In this document: positions 1 through 10,928 of the stretch, in pieces | Numbering within the stretch: the stretch's first letter is position 1 | Layout of the letters: the number at the start of each line of letters is the position of its first letter | Assembly: GCA_012064415.1 (NCBI GenBank) | Contig: SSNU01000110.1 | Location: 310,001 to 374,000 of the forward strand | DNA: 64,000 nucleotides | Reading direction: 5' to 3' | DNA from: Gyrodactylus bullatarudis | Taxonomy: Eukaryota; Platyhelminthes; Monogenea; Gyrodactylidea; Gyrodactylidae | Made by a program: the position numbers and the translations under genes | Notes under the pieces: model-generated | The model's input: the letters and a program-made list of their open reading frames with translations, nothing else | The model's database searches: none | Told to the model about the DNA's origin: nothing

Positions 1-79
1 ATCATTATCGACTTTTATTGTGTGTGATAACATAGTTTACCTTATTAGTTAGACCCTTTCCTGCTAATTACTCGTTACT

Positions 80-275
80 TTTCATGCGACTTAATTACCC
101 TTCCTATACTTCAATGTTGAGACCCTGAGTGAAATACATGGATGTGTGTGAGGGTATGAATTTACGTTATATACCATCCAATAGACCATAGCATTCCACT
201 ATTCTTTCAACTCTACCTCTGATTTTTGATTCCACTATTCCTTAAACTCTCTTGGTGATTGACTGTAACTCAAAA
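80..275 (+). repeat. Dispersed repeat, copy 1
   Basis: This stretch closely matches the reverse complement of 32085-32252. Shared blocks include 'acttcaatgtt', 'cacatggatgtgtgtgagg' (or near), 'cattccactattct' and 'ctctcttggt.attgactgta'. There is no ORF and no terminal structure that identifies the class. It is either part of a longer transposon or a short non-autonomous element. Confidence 0.7.
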
Positions 276-514
276 TAGATTAAAAACTCACAACAGTTCT
301 GCTCAAAAAAGAACCTCCTCCAATGGTTTTCTAACTTTGCTATTAGATGAGTATTTACCAATTTTTTGATTATTGAATTTTATTTATTACTTCGATAAGT
401 TATCCATTTGGAAATTTATCCAAAACTTGTTAACCCTTGAACAAAATACAGTAAAAATTATTTCGTGTGGTTTTTAACCCATGCTTTATTTTAACCTAAC
501 ATTTTACTGATTCA

Positions 515-1648
515 TCAACCTGGTTTGTTTTTCTTCTGGCCGAAGCGTAGTAATGAGGTTTCGTCACAATAAAGATACTCGATTTTTCCTTGTTCCATCT
601 TTGTTGAGCAAAACTCATTAGGAAGAAATTTTCGAGACTTTCGGCAAGTTCCAACTGGAGATGTTTTATTCAAAGCTAGATACTTCGAGAGATCCATTGA
701 TGTGAAAAAGTTATCTGTGATAACTGTTCTTCCTTTCTTGATAAAAGGTTGCATTAGCTCTTTTACGACTCTGGCACCTTGATTCTTTTCTGCTGTGAGA
801 TTTTCTTTTCCTATATAAATTTGAGCATTTATTAGAGAAGAGTTCTTCGCATCGCAAGCAGCCCATATTTTGATCCCGTATTTGCCAGGCTTGGATGGAA
901 TAAACATTTTGAACGGGCATCTACCCCGAAAAGTCACAAGCTGTTCATCAATTGTTATTTGATCCGATGGTTCATATGCCTTCTGACAAGATAAAATAAA
1001 CTGATCGAAAAAATTACGTATTGGTCTTAGCTTTTCCCGAACGTTTTATTCCATTCTTTCAATTTTGTCATCAAAACGAAGGAACCGTTTTATGATACAG
1101 AATCTAGAGTAGGACATAAACTCATCTATTTTTATTGGACCATTTAAACATTTATATTTATTCATAGAAATTATTCGTACAAATAAGGGAACAGGGAAAA
1201 GAGTGTTCAATGTGCCCGGCGTGGGAGGGTTTGAACCTAGGACCCTGAATGAGAGGTGAGAAAGATACCAATGCGCCACACAGGGCAAATATTGATCTGA
1301 CCATTTATTACTATATTTAGCTATGTCAGCAATCATTTTCTTTGATATAAAATATTCAAAAAATTCTGTGATATCTATTAGTTTTTTTGTCTCGGCTGTC
1401 AATGCTGGAGAGAAATTGCAAATATTTCTGGCAGGAGTTCTTTGTGTAGGTCTTCGAGTTTTTCTATAGGTGTAAGTACCACACTTAGAAGTTAGAGTAG
1501 GTTCATTTTCACCAATTGCTATATCTTCTTCAGATGTAATATCCAAATTACTTATTATATTGTCATCAGAATCGGATAGGTTGGAATCGATGTAAATCTC
1601 ATTCACTAATGTTCTCGGACAGAGCAAATTTTCGTGTTGACTGGACAT
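515..1648 (-). pseudogene. piggyBac transposase, broken
   Basis: The reading frame starts at ATG 1648 and reads an acidic N-terminus, then the DDE_Tnp_1_7 core. The core is recognisable from DEQLVTFRGRCPFKMF, PSKPGKYGIKIW, and ITDNFFTSMDLS followed by VGTCRKSRK. One in-frame TAA (1046-1048) interrupts an otherwise continuous frame: the 36 codons between 1045 and 938 are open and read piggyBac sequence. Around 1190-1290 a tRNA-like sequence replaces part of the conserved N-terminal region without a stop. The frame ends at 515, just after the KKNKP segment, so the last core region and the Cys-rich C-terminus are absent. Clearly inactive. Confidence 0.85.
1214..1286 (-). repeat. tRNA-like / SINE-head sequence
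   Basis: Exactly 73 nt on the minus strand reads as a tRNA-like unit. An A-box-like TGGCGCATTGG lies at 1268-1278 and a B-box GGTTCAAACC at 1228-1237. The ends GCCCTGT and GCCGGGC pair at 6 of 7 positions, one as a wobble. The T-stem is imperfect, so a tRNA-derived SINE head or tRNA pseudogene is likelier than a working tRNA. It sits inside the piggyBac ORF. A related B-box segment recurs at 14171-14215. Confidence 0.6.
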
Positions 1649-1978
1649 AGCTTCGGGATATAATAAAAGATTTTCAACAAAAATCTAAAAATAACAACAG
1701 AACTGTTTCTATGATATCATTGATACGTAATAAATAAGCAAAAATTTGGTCTTGGGTGAAAAATCAACCATAGATACCATAGTTGTGACAAAATCTTTAT
1801 AGCACCATACCTAAAAACCAGATGTCGCAAAGAGGATTCTCCAAATAGGTTATTTTAAAACAATAGTTAGAGATAGATTAGATGTAAGGTTCAAAGCTTC
1901 ATTTTAATAAATTATCTTATTATTATTTTTTAAATTTGTTCGGGTGAAAAACAACCCGAGATTTCGTTCTAGGGTTAA

Positions 1979-3030
1979 TATCATGTAAATTAAATCTTTA
2001 AAAATTGTCTAAAATTAACAAATTTGTCATTTTAATTCTTGCTAAGCTAAAGAAGAACTTTTGTGAAATCCAAATGTATTTTCTCTTGTTGAGTGAGCTT
2101 GGTTCAGGATTGCTGCGATAAAAACAAGGGAGCTATGACTACACAAGCGAGGATAGAAACTGTCTCTGGTCCTATAATTTTAACTTTTATCACAAAAAAA
2201 TTGAATTGCAATTGTCCACTGAGCGCTCTTCTTTGTCGATTTTGGTTGCCTTACTTTCATATTCATTCCAAAACTGAAAATTTACCTTCAGATTCTATTT
2301 GATAAGATTATCGTTCAGAATAAATTTCAACGAATTAAATTTTTTTACAGTCATTCAATACAAAAAACCTATGAATCATTGTTTCCAGATTGATTGTTTC
2401 TGAAATGATATTTCATCTATAATACCGTAGTGGTTTCTTTGAAACTATGAAATCAAATAAGTGTTACCTATTTGGTAATACCTAACAGAACTTATTTCTG
2501 TTGTTATAAGTTGAGTCGAAATTTCACGTCAATCTTGAATGTCCACTGAAACCGACGTGAAGTGCAAGTTTATCTATGGAAGCTTTCAATTAATCTTTAG
2601 AAAAATCTATTATTTCCTTCAAGCTTGGGACGAAGGATGCTCACATGATTTTACATTTAAAATTTTCATATACAATCCTATCAATTACAAGATCACATTG
2701 AACTAAGTGAGAGAATTCCGCTACATTCTATCCGCATTTATTTCTCATGATGCTCTAAATCCTTTAACTTGTAAAATGATAGATAACAAATCTTTTAATT
2801 ACTTTTTTTATCTCTTATCCATGTCTTTAATCCTTAGGGAGTCACTTTTTTTCAGGAATCCAGCATTCTTAGGATTATTATTTTAAAAAAGCACAAAAAT
2901 TATAAATAATTACTTACAAGTTTAACTTACCAATTAAGATACGTATTTAAATATCAAACAGACAAAAACATAAACTTGGAGAATTGAGAATTGATGCTTG
3001 TATTGATCAGAATTTTTAAAATTATTTCAG
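1979..3030. other. No gene seen
   Basis: AT-rich sequence. A 69-codon open frame at 2093-2302 has no recognisable domain and no splice context that supports it. No repeat partner was noticed elsewhere in the window. Confidence 0.5.
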
Positions 3031-3397
3031 ACTTATTTCATTTGTGACAAATCTTCAAGTGTCGGAGTCCAAAATATTCCACCACCAATGCATCTGCTAA
3101 ATCTTGATCGTTTGATGAACCATCAGACAAATTTATTAACAGACCAGCAAACTCAGGATCAAAATCATTCGTCTCCGTCCTATTTAAATCCTATTTTGAG
3201 TTCTTTTGAAAAAATGCTCAAGGAAAAATCACAATCAGTAGAGCATCAATTTCCCCAGGCTCCTCCCGAAGATTATCATCAAATTCAGAATATTGAAATT
3301 TCTACACGTGACAGTGGACTCAGCTCACATTCGAGCAATAGTGGTCAAGATGTTATAGGAAATTTAAATTTTACGCGAAGGAAATTTGTCAAAAAGA
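3031..3397 (+). CDS. Candidate internal exon of an unidentified gene
   Basis: A 367-nt open segment is bounded by a good acceptor (attatttcag, ending 3030) and a consensus donor (GTAAGT at 3398). It is open in one frame from its first base (ACT TAT TTC). It encodes a hydrophilic, Ser/Gln/Asn-rich stretch with PPP near the start and a low-complexity DSGLSSHSSNSG segment near the end. No domain is recognised. Base composition and splice-site quality differ from the surrounding transposon debris, which suggests a host exon. No partner exon was found in the window, so the gene would extend outside it or across large introns. A chance ORF remains possible. Confidence 0.4.
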
Positions 3398-4873
3398 GTA
3401 AGTTTCTCATGAACAAGATTAGCCTACTTAAAATATCTATATTTTTAACCTGTTATTTCAATCTAAAATACATAAAATACCTCTTTTTTCACTTTTAAGC
3501 GAGCATTCGTATTCAAGTTCTTTTTCACAGAGTTGTTAAACATTTTAACCCTTCCGTAGCCATTGTACCCTGGAGGGAACATTGCATTCAAAATGCATTT
3601 TTAGATCAAAAATTTGCATTTTCACAAAAAGTTTTATTCTCATTCTATTATTTAAGAAATGCTCTTTAAGATGATATAAAAACCAACTTTATTTTTGATT
3701 TAAAAAAATTAAAAAATTTACATTGAAAATCGGAAAGTTGAATTCCTTCAATAAAATATTTTCAAAATACAAATTATCTGATTGTGAAAACTTGACTAAT
3801 CTTAAATTAGTCATGTCCCACATCAGATCTAACCTTGATTATTCCAAGTCTTTGCTCTATTCTCATCTTAATTAGTAATTACTGCCAGATGATTAATGAT
3901 TTGCTTTCAGACACTAGAGTTTCTGTTGATCCATTGAAATCCAAAGGCTTTATCTAACAAAAAAAAATTAGGTTTAGTATGGTACAATACAATAATGCTA
4001 GACTATCATGATTTTATTTTCAACAGGTTAGCGTTAAAATTTAATTCGATATTCAATATCTTTCGCTGATACGTCTACTTTTGATACAGGGTGACCTGTG
4101 TAGTACTCTCCTCTCTGCCCCTTTTCAATATCCAAAAATGAATCCTCAGACTACTTAAAAGTCATAACTGAAAAATACTCAAAAAATTAAATTTTATTGA
4201 AATTGATACCATACGAAAGACCTTTTTTCGCTGATTCGATCAGTCTAGTATTTTAATAATCTCTCAAACATGGTTTTCCCGCGAGTTAACTTCAAAGATC
4301 TCAAGAAATGTATTTTAAGATTCAAAAAACTAATTTTCTTTCCAAACTCCGAAAACGTTTGTCTTATCCCCAAAACAAACAAACGAGTCATCGATGTATG
4401 ACGCAAAGATAGGCTAACAAACAGATGTTGAATAATTTTAGAAGAATATAAAACTGGAGAGAGCCTATGGTGTTGAAAAAAAAGTTGTGAACCGAATGTT
4501 TTAAAATTATTCATTAATAATTTACAATACGAATTGATTTGTTCTCACACTATTTTGCTTTGGTGATAATTTAAGGATCAATTTTTCCAGTCATATACAA
4601 AATGGTGTGAAAAACTCAATTTTTCCAGATGTGTAAAATCGGTTTCTTCAAAAAATATATCCGAATAGGACTCTTCTTATTGGCCAGATCCTAATTTATT
4701 TTTGCTTATAAATATTCTTGCTCCAAGATCATCATTCATGAATCCCTTAGAAACATTGAGAATCTTTAAAACCTAAACTAATGACAGGGTCTTTTCTTTA
4801 ACCAATAAGAATATTCTAACTAAAGAATATTATCGAAATAAGTACAATTATCATCATATAGGAGTTTATTTCA
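3398..4873. other. No gene seen
   Basis: AT-rich DNA. A 'ttaacccttccgtag' segment at 3547-3561 resembles a piggyBac terminus (TTAA then CCCTTC), but no matching second end was found. The minus-strand open frame at 4245-4514 has no recognisable content. Confidence 0.4.
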
Positions 4874-5844
4874 TTGCAAATAATGAGTCTCATTGATAAT
4901 ATCAACCCTGATGTCAGTGCTATGGAGGATTGTGAATCAGACGAATCCTGCTTGGAAATACAAGAGGATTTACTTTCTGATGAAGAAGAAATCATTTATA
5001 CCCACAACAGGACACTGAAGTGGGAAAAGAGAGATATGAAGGAACCCATAACTGATTTCAGATCACCTCCCGAATTGGACCGATCTAGCAGAACAGTTCT
5101 AGAATGTTTTCAAGAATTCATCGCTGACGAGATGCTAGATCTTTGCTTGGAAGAGAGTGAGAAATATGCATTGCAGAACTCAGGCCAAAGTTTAAACTTG
5201 ACCAAACAAGAGCTCCGTCAGATAATTGGCATGCATTTCTTAATGGGAATAATTCGACTGCCTGCTGTCTGTATGTATTGGGAAAGTGACATGAGAACAG
5301 ATATCGTAAAATCGTTGGAAATCTTCATTTTACTGATAATCTCATGGCTACAGAAGAAACGAAGAAAGACAAAATTTGGAAGATTAGAAAATGGGTTGAT
5401 ATGTTCAATATGTCTTGCATTACTTCAAGAGATCCAGATGAATTTCAATCGATTGATGAACTGATGATTCCAACAAAAGGTAAATCCATTAGATAACATT
5501 TTTAGGAAAATTTTGTCCAGTACGATAGTACATAAAAGGTAAACCCAATCCCTGGGGAATAAAAGTGTGGGCTCGTTGTGGACCCGATGGATATATCTAC
5601 GAATTTCATCCGTATCAAGGGGCAAATAATGAAAAGTATCGAATAGGTCTTGGTGGTGATGTTGCATTTAAGCTCATTGCAAACCTTCCTGATCATCAAA
5701 ATTTCAAAATATTTGCTGATAATTTTTTTTCAAGTGTAGACCTGGTTTATGAGCTCAATAAAAGAGGCTTCCAGTACATAGGAACAATAAGACCTAACAG
5801 GCTACCTAAAGTAAATTTCATGAACGATAAAGATTTGCATATCT
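4874..5844 (+). pseudogene. Second piggyBac transposase relic
   Basis: The frame at 4874-5464 has an acidic N-terminus, then typical piggyBac sequence (LLEESEKYALQN, IGMHFLMGIIRLPAVCMYW). It then shifts frame several times near 5310-5470. Piggybac core sequence resumes in another frame at 5565, with KVWARCGPDGYIYEF and a FADNFFSSVDLVYELNKRG segment followed by YIGTIRPNR. The match ends near 5840, where Penelope-like sequence begins. It differs from the 515-1648 copy, so it is a second subfamily. No TTAA ends were identified. It is inactive through frameshifts and 3' truncation. Confidence 0.8.
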
Positions 5845-5987
5845 TGGAGTTATCTTGGATATGTCGTCATGTCCACAACATAATTTAGCGAAGTGGTTAA
5901 TTGATGTATTGAAACCAATACATACATATTATGCTAAATATGTTGTCAAAGATACATTCGCTTTTGTAGATAGAATTAAAGGCGAAA
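5845..5987 (+). pseudogene. Penelope-like RT fragment
   Basis: About 48 codons match the start of the RT core found in the longer Penelope-like copies ([20 protein letters not shown], then a YYAKYVVKDTF segment). It joins the piggyBac relic at its left and the 3'-truncated LINE at its right. Only the fragment remains. Confidence 0.75.
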
Positions 5988-7735
5988 TTTTTAATAATGA
6001 AAGCCGATCTTCTCAACCATAAGGGATCAAGTCCAGAGATAGAGATTAGTGAATTATAAGAATCAATATTAGGAAAACAGGAATGAAGAAATCTGTATTG
6101 GATCCTATCAATGGTAAGCGAATTCGAGTTATTGATATGAGGAAGGAGAGGGGAAAGGTAATCCAAATGAGGAAGAAAAAATGTTTTATAACCCGAGATT
6201 TTAAGACCAGTGGAAGAGGAGAATCTAATAATTACATAGATTAGGGAGTTAACCAGACCAATTTTAGACAAAGGAGCAATTTTTAATGAAGCATCCAATT
6301 CAAAACCTAGATCAATAGTAGTGTTGACGAACTCACCAGGAAGGTGAAGGTTAGAGAGAAAGGTATCAGGGAGACCATTTGGCAAAAGGAGTTTACACTA
6401 TTGATTTACAAGCCCATTTTAGAAAGAACATTTTTGAAGGAATCAAAATAATTATTAATTTTTATAATGTCGAGAGAGTTGTTCACATTATAGACAATTT
6501 TAATATCATCCGCGTATTTAAAAATCTTACCAATTTTGTCAGGAATTTGGATATCCAGCATGCATAAATTAAAAAGCAAAGGACCTAAAGAAGAACCTTG
6601 AGGAACGCCTGAGAAAATTTCACAATAAGAACTAGTAAAGGAATTGAATTTAACCGATTGTTTACGACGCGTAAGAAAAAGAATTATCATATTAATAAGA
6701 GAATTATCCAAACCTAAACAGATGAGTTTATTGACAATATAAGAGAATTTGAGGCGGTCAAAGGCTTTCGAAAGAACAATAAAATGAATAATCATGAATT
6801 TACTGGAAGATTTAAGAGGCAACGAGTAATTAAGAAAATCTAGTATATTAGAACTTGTACTTTTGGATCTAATAAAACCATGTTGAGTAGGATCAGGGAA
6901 GGGAAAGGGAAGTGCATCGGAAATTAAGGAGGTGAGAAATGTATCAATTATCGAAAGAAAGATATTTAAAGATGAGATCGGTCTTAAATCAGAGAAATTT
7001 GAATATTTTTTAGACTTGGGGATAGGAGTGATTGTAATGAGGAACCAATCATCAGGGATAGCGTTTGAAACGAAACAAAGGTTTATAAAATTCGCTAAGC
7101 TAATAAGAAAGCAAGGAGGGAGAGCCTTGATGAGGTTGAAGGAGTTAAAGTTGGAATCAATTCTAGTTTTAGTTTTGGCCGATTCCTTAAGGTCAATAAT
7201 AAGTGAAGGTGTTATAAAAGGCGGAGAGGAGGAACAAGGTGGTAGCTCTATATTTTCAGGCGAATTGAAAGAGGAGACAAAGTAATTGTTTACTTTCTCA
7301 CAGAATGAATTATCTTCAAGGTTAGTAAAGTTAACAATGGATGAGTGTCTATTAAAGTTCAAGAGTTGTTTGAATTTAGACCAACCTCTTCTAGGACAAA
7401 ATTTGAGATCTTTGGAAATAATTTTTTCGAAGGAATCGATGCAAACGAGATCAAGATCATCAAGGGAGTTAAGAGTTTTTCGGGAATTAATCGTAACTCT
7501 GGTAGAGTTAGATATTAGGAAATTGAAAATGAAAGAATTAAAATTATCATTGTAAAAAAGAAAGTCCTTATAACGGGAATACAGAAAGTTTAGTCTTTTG
7601 AAGTCCACCGTTCTTTTCACATTAGAGTAGAACATTGCGTATTGTGACAGACCATCAGAGAAAGAGTTAGGGATCAAGGAATACAGGCTAGTAATGAGAT
7701 CATCATCGTTGATATAGAATTTACTACCAAGAAGT
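5988..7735 (-). pseudogene. LINE ORF2: reverse transcriptase and C-terminal region
   Basis: RT motifs are in order: ITPIPKSKKYSNFSDLRPIS, QHGFIRSKSTSSN, LSKAFDRL, GVPQGSSLGPLLFNL and KYADDIKI. The residue two before LSKAFD is I-V where active elements have the metal-binding Asp (usually LDLSKAFD), so the first catalytic Asp appears lost; YADD is intact. The frame stops at 6406 and the C-terminal region continues in another frame (6385-5988) with LPHLDYLSP, IQYRFLHSC and GLDPLWLRRSAFIIKNF. It ends abruptly against Penelope-like sequence. Inactive. Confidence 0.85.
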
Positions 7736-8517
7736 TAAGTCTGAAGGAAAATGGTTATCCTGGTAAATTTGTTGACAAATTCATGAATGTATCTATGGAT
7801 AGAAATGAGGTTGTCGAAACAGATGAATTGGAGAAAGCAACTATTTTTATGAAGCTTAACTTCAAAGGTGATGGGTTCAGCAATGACATTAGAAGAAGGC
7901 TAAATGATCTCATCAATCAACATTATAATAACATACAATTGAAAATTGTATTTAAAACTCAGAGATTGTTTAGTTTAATTCATAAGGATTTACTGAAGCC
8001 AGAGGAGAAAACTCTATTAGTTTACAAATTCCAATGTGATTGTGGAGCCTCGTATATAGGTAGAACGATTAGGAAATTATCTACACGAGCGGAGGATCAT
8101 CTGAAGAAGGATACTGCGGTTACAAGGCATCTTAAACAAGAAGATCATACAGCTTCAATTTCAAATTTTTCCGTTTTATACAAAAACCCTAATGACGACA
8201 GCATAGATGTATGGGTGAAAGAGAAATTTCTTATTAACCTATATAAACCTAATCTATGTGTTCAGAAAAATTATTCCTATAATCTTCAACTCCCTTGGCC
8301 TATGTGAGCTTTTTCACTTTTCTCTCCACTGTTGCTATTTATTGGAGAGTTTTGGTGTTTTTTCAGCTTGCATTTTATTATTATTTTCTTTGACTTTACT
8401 ATTTCTTTCATGATTTGTAAAATATTATCTTGAATGAATTCTTAACTTATATCATTTTTGAAGAATTACCACTGATGATGCTTCAAGAAATGTACATTTG
8501 GTTTTAATATATCTTTT
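7736..8517 (+). mobile_element. 5'-truncated Penelope-like element (PLE) with GIY-YIG domain
   Basis: The open frame to 8307 encodes the PLE C-terminus: a linker ([31 protein letters not shown]) then a GIY-YIG endonuclease ([24 protein letters not shown]). It ends in QLPWPM and a stop at 8305-8307. A conserved 3' tail of about 200 bp follows and carries a hammerhead-like motif. In PLEs the RT and GIY-YIG domains are fused, and the latter cuts the target. Here the RT is missing. It sits in the LINE, with CCAA at both borders (about 7732 and 8518) as a possible short target duplication. Confidence 0.85.
8467..8503 (+). ncRNA. Hammerhead-ribozyme-like motif in PLE tail
   Basis: Core CTGATGA (8472-8478) and GAAA (8487-8490) enclose a short stem II (TG..CA). 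A minimal palindromic stem III follows (T-GTAC-A), and then TT. Stem I pairs ACCA before the core with TGGT after the cleavage position (8499-8502), 4 bp. PLEs are known to carry minimal hammerheads; cleavage activity is inferred, not shown. Confidence 0.5.
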
Positions 8518-8904
8518 TTCAATTTTCCAAATTATACTATCAAGAGGCGGACGATATAGCAGTATAAAGGAAAGTAAACGATTGTTCAAGAAAATACTTA
8601 AGAAAATGATTTGAGTTGGGAAAGTGATAACCTTTATAGATTTGATAGCTATTGATTCATGAATATAGAGACAGACACCACCCCCTGTAGAAAGTAATCT
8701 ATCTGATCTAATTAATTTATAGCGATTGATATGAAACATGGAATCAGGCAAACCAGGTTTAAGCCAGGTCTCAGTAATAAAGAATATAAGAGGATTATAA
8801 GAAGCAATAACATTAGAGATATGAGTAAAGGAGTTCTTAGACAATAGAGACCTTACATTCAATAAAAAGAAACCTCTTAACTCACAGAAAGGACTGTTGA
8901 ATTG
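8518..8904 (-). pseudogene. LINE ORF2 N-terminus: APE-like endonuclease fragment
   Basis: The endonuclease start reads LNVRSLLSK (metal-site Asn), ITETWLKPG (catalytic Glu), then SDRLLSTGGGVCLYI and a YRPP segment, after which it ends at the Penelope-like insertion. The catalytic second half (GDFN, SDH) is absent. ORF2 probably starts inside the end of ORF1, as the two overlap around 8882-8904. Confidence 0.75.
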
Positions 8905-10591
8905 ATGTAGCAGCTTTGCCTGATGGAATTGCATTTTGGTCACAAAGACTAGTTGCAGGGCGAGAAGAAACGTCAACTGCCTTAGAACAAAAAGAGGAGA
9001 CACCAACAACATCTTCAAGGACATCATTATCAGACTTTAAGAAATTATGAGATTTTGAAGAATCGAGGTCAACATTTGTATCCTTGGAGTCGTCGAAATT
9101 ATGGCCATGATCAGCATCAATTCTGGGAGGCATTGACATGAAGCGTTTGCGAGATCCAAGAGGCGAGCTTGACAATGAGAAAGACCTGAGTGTCCTTTTA
9201 TTTGAGGCAATTTTAGAAAGCAGTGGTGATTTGTATGATATAGAAATTTCTCTTTCCATTTGACTGGAATTGATATCTTGAGTGGAAGACATTGGAGTAG
9301 AGTGGACTGAAGACAATGGTAACTTAGCACAACACTTGGTAATAACACTTTTAACATCAGTATTGGGCAAAATTGAGGGTTTAATCAACTTGGCAGGGTT
9401 ATGACGTGAAATCGTAATTCCAAGAGGTTTGAAATGAGAATAAATCTGATTGAGAACAGGAAAGTTTACTTTCTTCTTGGAAATAATTTTAAAATTGGAA
9501 AATTTGTCATTTACTAATGGACCAGCTACTGGTCTGGCAACGAAATTTGAGTCAATGAGCTTGATATAATTAATAACAGAATTGGCAACTTCAGCAGAGA
9601 GGTTATTAGAATGAACAATGATTTTAAAGCCATTTTTCTTAGGACGGGAGAAACCATCACTGGGTTTTGACAAGTTCTTGACAGGAAATGTTTGATTTGA
9701 AATTGGGTACCAAATTATTCTTGGTTTTCATTGGATGAGAATTTTTAATAGTCATACTAGTGACATGACTGTTTGAAGGATAGACAGACAGAGGAGGAGG
9801 AGGAACATTAACATTAGGTAGTGTATGATTAAAATGACTAGTGTGAGGTACAACCATAGGTAATGGTACTAATCCTTGAGAAGGAATGCGTGGGCGAGAT
9901 GTGTAATTAGTTTGTGTAGTACTTTAGTACATGGATAGTTCATTTTCAAGGTATTTGATATGACTGTCTTTTTGTTGAATGATATTTACGAGTGTCTTTA
10001 ATTTTTCATTGATAAACGTAGATATTTCGGCAAAAAAGGGATCGCTTGTAGAGGAAGATCCAAAACGACCGCCAGGTTGAGCGTAGTTAAACCTTTTTTT
10101 TTTATTGAGACTGTTGACTTGAGAATTTTTTCACATAGGGAGGGAACATCAGTATCAGCAGGAGCATTATAAATAATCATATTATTCTCTCCATCAATCT
10201 CCCGTTTAAGCATATTGATACTTCTTTGCTCACTCATAACACCATTGTGAAGTTCATCTTTATTAAAAGTGAATGATGTAATGATAGGTCTAGTTTTAGT
10301 TAGCTTTATTTGATTCTTTAAGTCCTTAATTGAGTTTTCGAAGCATGATTTCATCGAATTAATAGTTTCGTTCAGCATCTGGTTAGAACTCTTAAGATCA
10401 TTTATTTGAGCTTGAGTGGTTGAGAGCATCAAGGAGAATTGATTATTCTGGATATTGATAATTTCTTTCAAACTATTGACAAGTTCAATGAGAGGATCAT
10501 TATTATTGCTGTTGTTAATAAAAGGAGATAAATAACCTTGATTGTTATTATTAATCATTATTATCAGAATTCGAACCGTGAGTTCAGACAA
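8882..10591 (-). pseudogene. LINE ORF1 (coiled coil, nucleic-acid-binding type), frameshifted
   Basis: Three frames together make ORF1. 10591-9998 has an Asn-rich start and a heptad-like coiled coil (about residues 35-100), then an RRM/ORF1-like start (NMIIYNAPADTDVPSLCEKI). The frame breaks near 10095. 9857-9657 and 9673-8882 carry a basic, Ser-rich C-terminal part with a second RRM-like block (NGFKIIVHSNNLSAEVANSV, IYSHFKPLGITISRHNPAKL). The latter is shared with the ORF1 end of the LINE at 53.9 kb. ORF1 proteins coat LINE RNA. Inactive. Confidence 0.65.
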
Positions 10592-10928
10592 ACAACAAAA
10601 AGATTGAAATACTTATTCCCTTCATATGGGCGAAGGATCTGAAACCCATAATAGAATTTTCAGATTCAGTGATGATTTGGTATTTCTCAGAGTTAGTAAA
10701 AAGTTTCATTTTTGATTTATTTGATGGATGTTTGGGAACTATCATAAATACGATACAAAACAATGATTCGAATGTAAAATGAACCGATAGTTATCAAAGT
10801 TAAAAAAGGGTGAGGATTTACTATAGTCTCGTCTGATAGATGATGCAATATGTTGAGTATTTTCACCAAAATTCTGACCAATCGCTTTCATTCATCTTTG
10901 ATTTGCTAATGGGGTTGAAGTGTGTTCC
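10592..10928. other. LINE 5' flank, no gene
   Basis: Probable LINE 5'UTR or flanking DNA. No open frame or repeat structure could be supported. Confidence 0.4.

Larger units (their letters stand above)
430..1978 (-). mobile_element. piggyBac-type DNA transposon, defective
   Basis: A TTAA at 430-433 is followed by CCCTTGAACAAAAT. At the other end the sequence reads in reverse complement TTAA (1975-1978) then CCCTAGAACGAAAT. These are matching inverted termini (12 of 14) on TTAA target sites, the hallmark of piggyBac. A subterminal CGGGT...ACCCG inverted repeat lies at 1941-1958. The interior encodes piggyBac transposase on the minus strand (515-1648). At about 1.55 kb it is shorter than autonomous elements because the transposase C-terminus is missing. 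Confidence 0.85.
5988..10591 (-). mobile_element. APE-type LINE, split by a Penelope-like insert
   Basis: Read on the minus strand, this is one LINE. ORF1 lies at about 10591-8882, the endonuclease start of ORF2 at about 8904-8518, and RT plus C-terminal region at 7735-5988. A Penelope-like element in the opposite orientation occupies 7736-8517 and separates endonuclease from RT. Part of the endonuclease is also missing: the frame jumps from the YRPP region to a segment just before RT. The LINE 3' end is cut off at 5988, where a Penelope-like fragment abuts. It resembles CR1/Jockey-type LINEs in layout; the exact clade was not resolved. Confidence 0.8.

Noticed and set aside
1214..1286. Functional tRNA gene
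   Set aside because: T-stem mismatched, acceptor mismatch, and placement within a transposase ORF; better as a tRNA-derived repeat.
6932..7555. Plus-strand open frames (117 and 89 aa)
   Set aside because: They are the antisense of the LINE RT.
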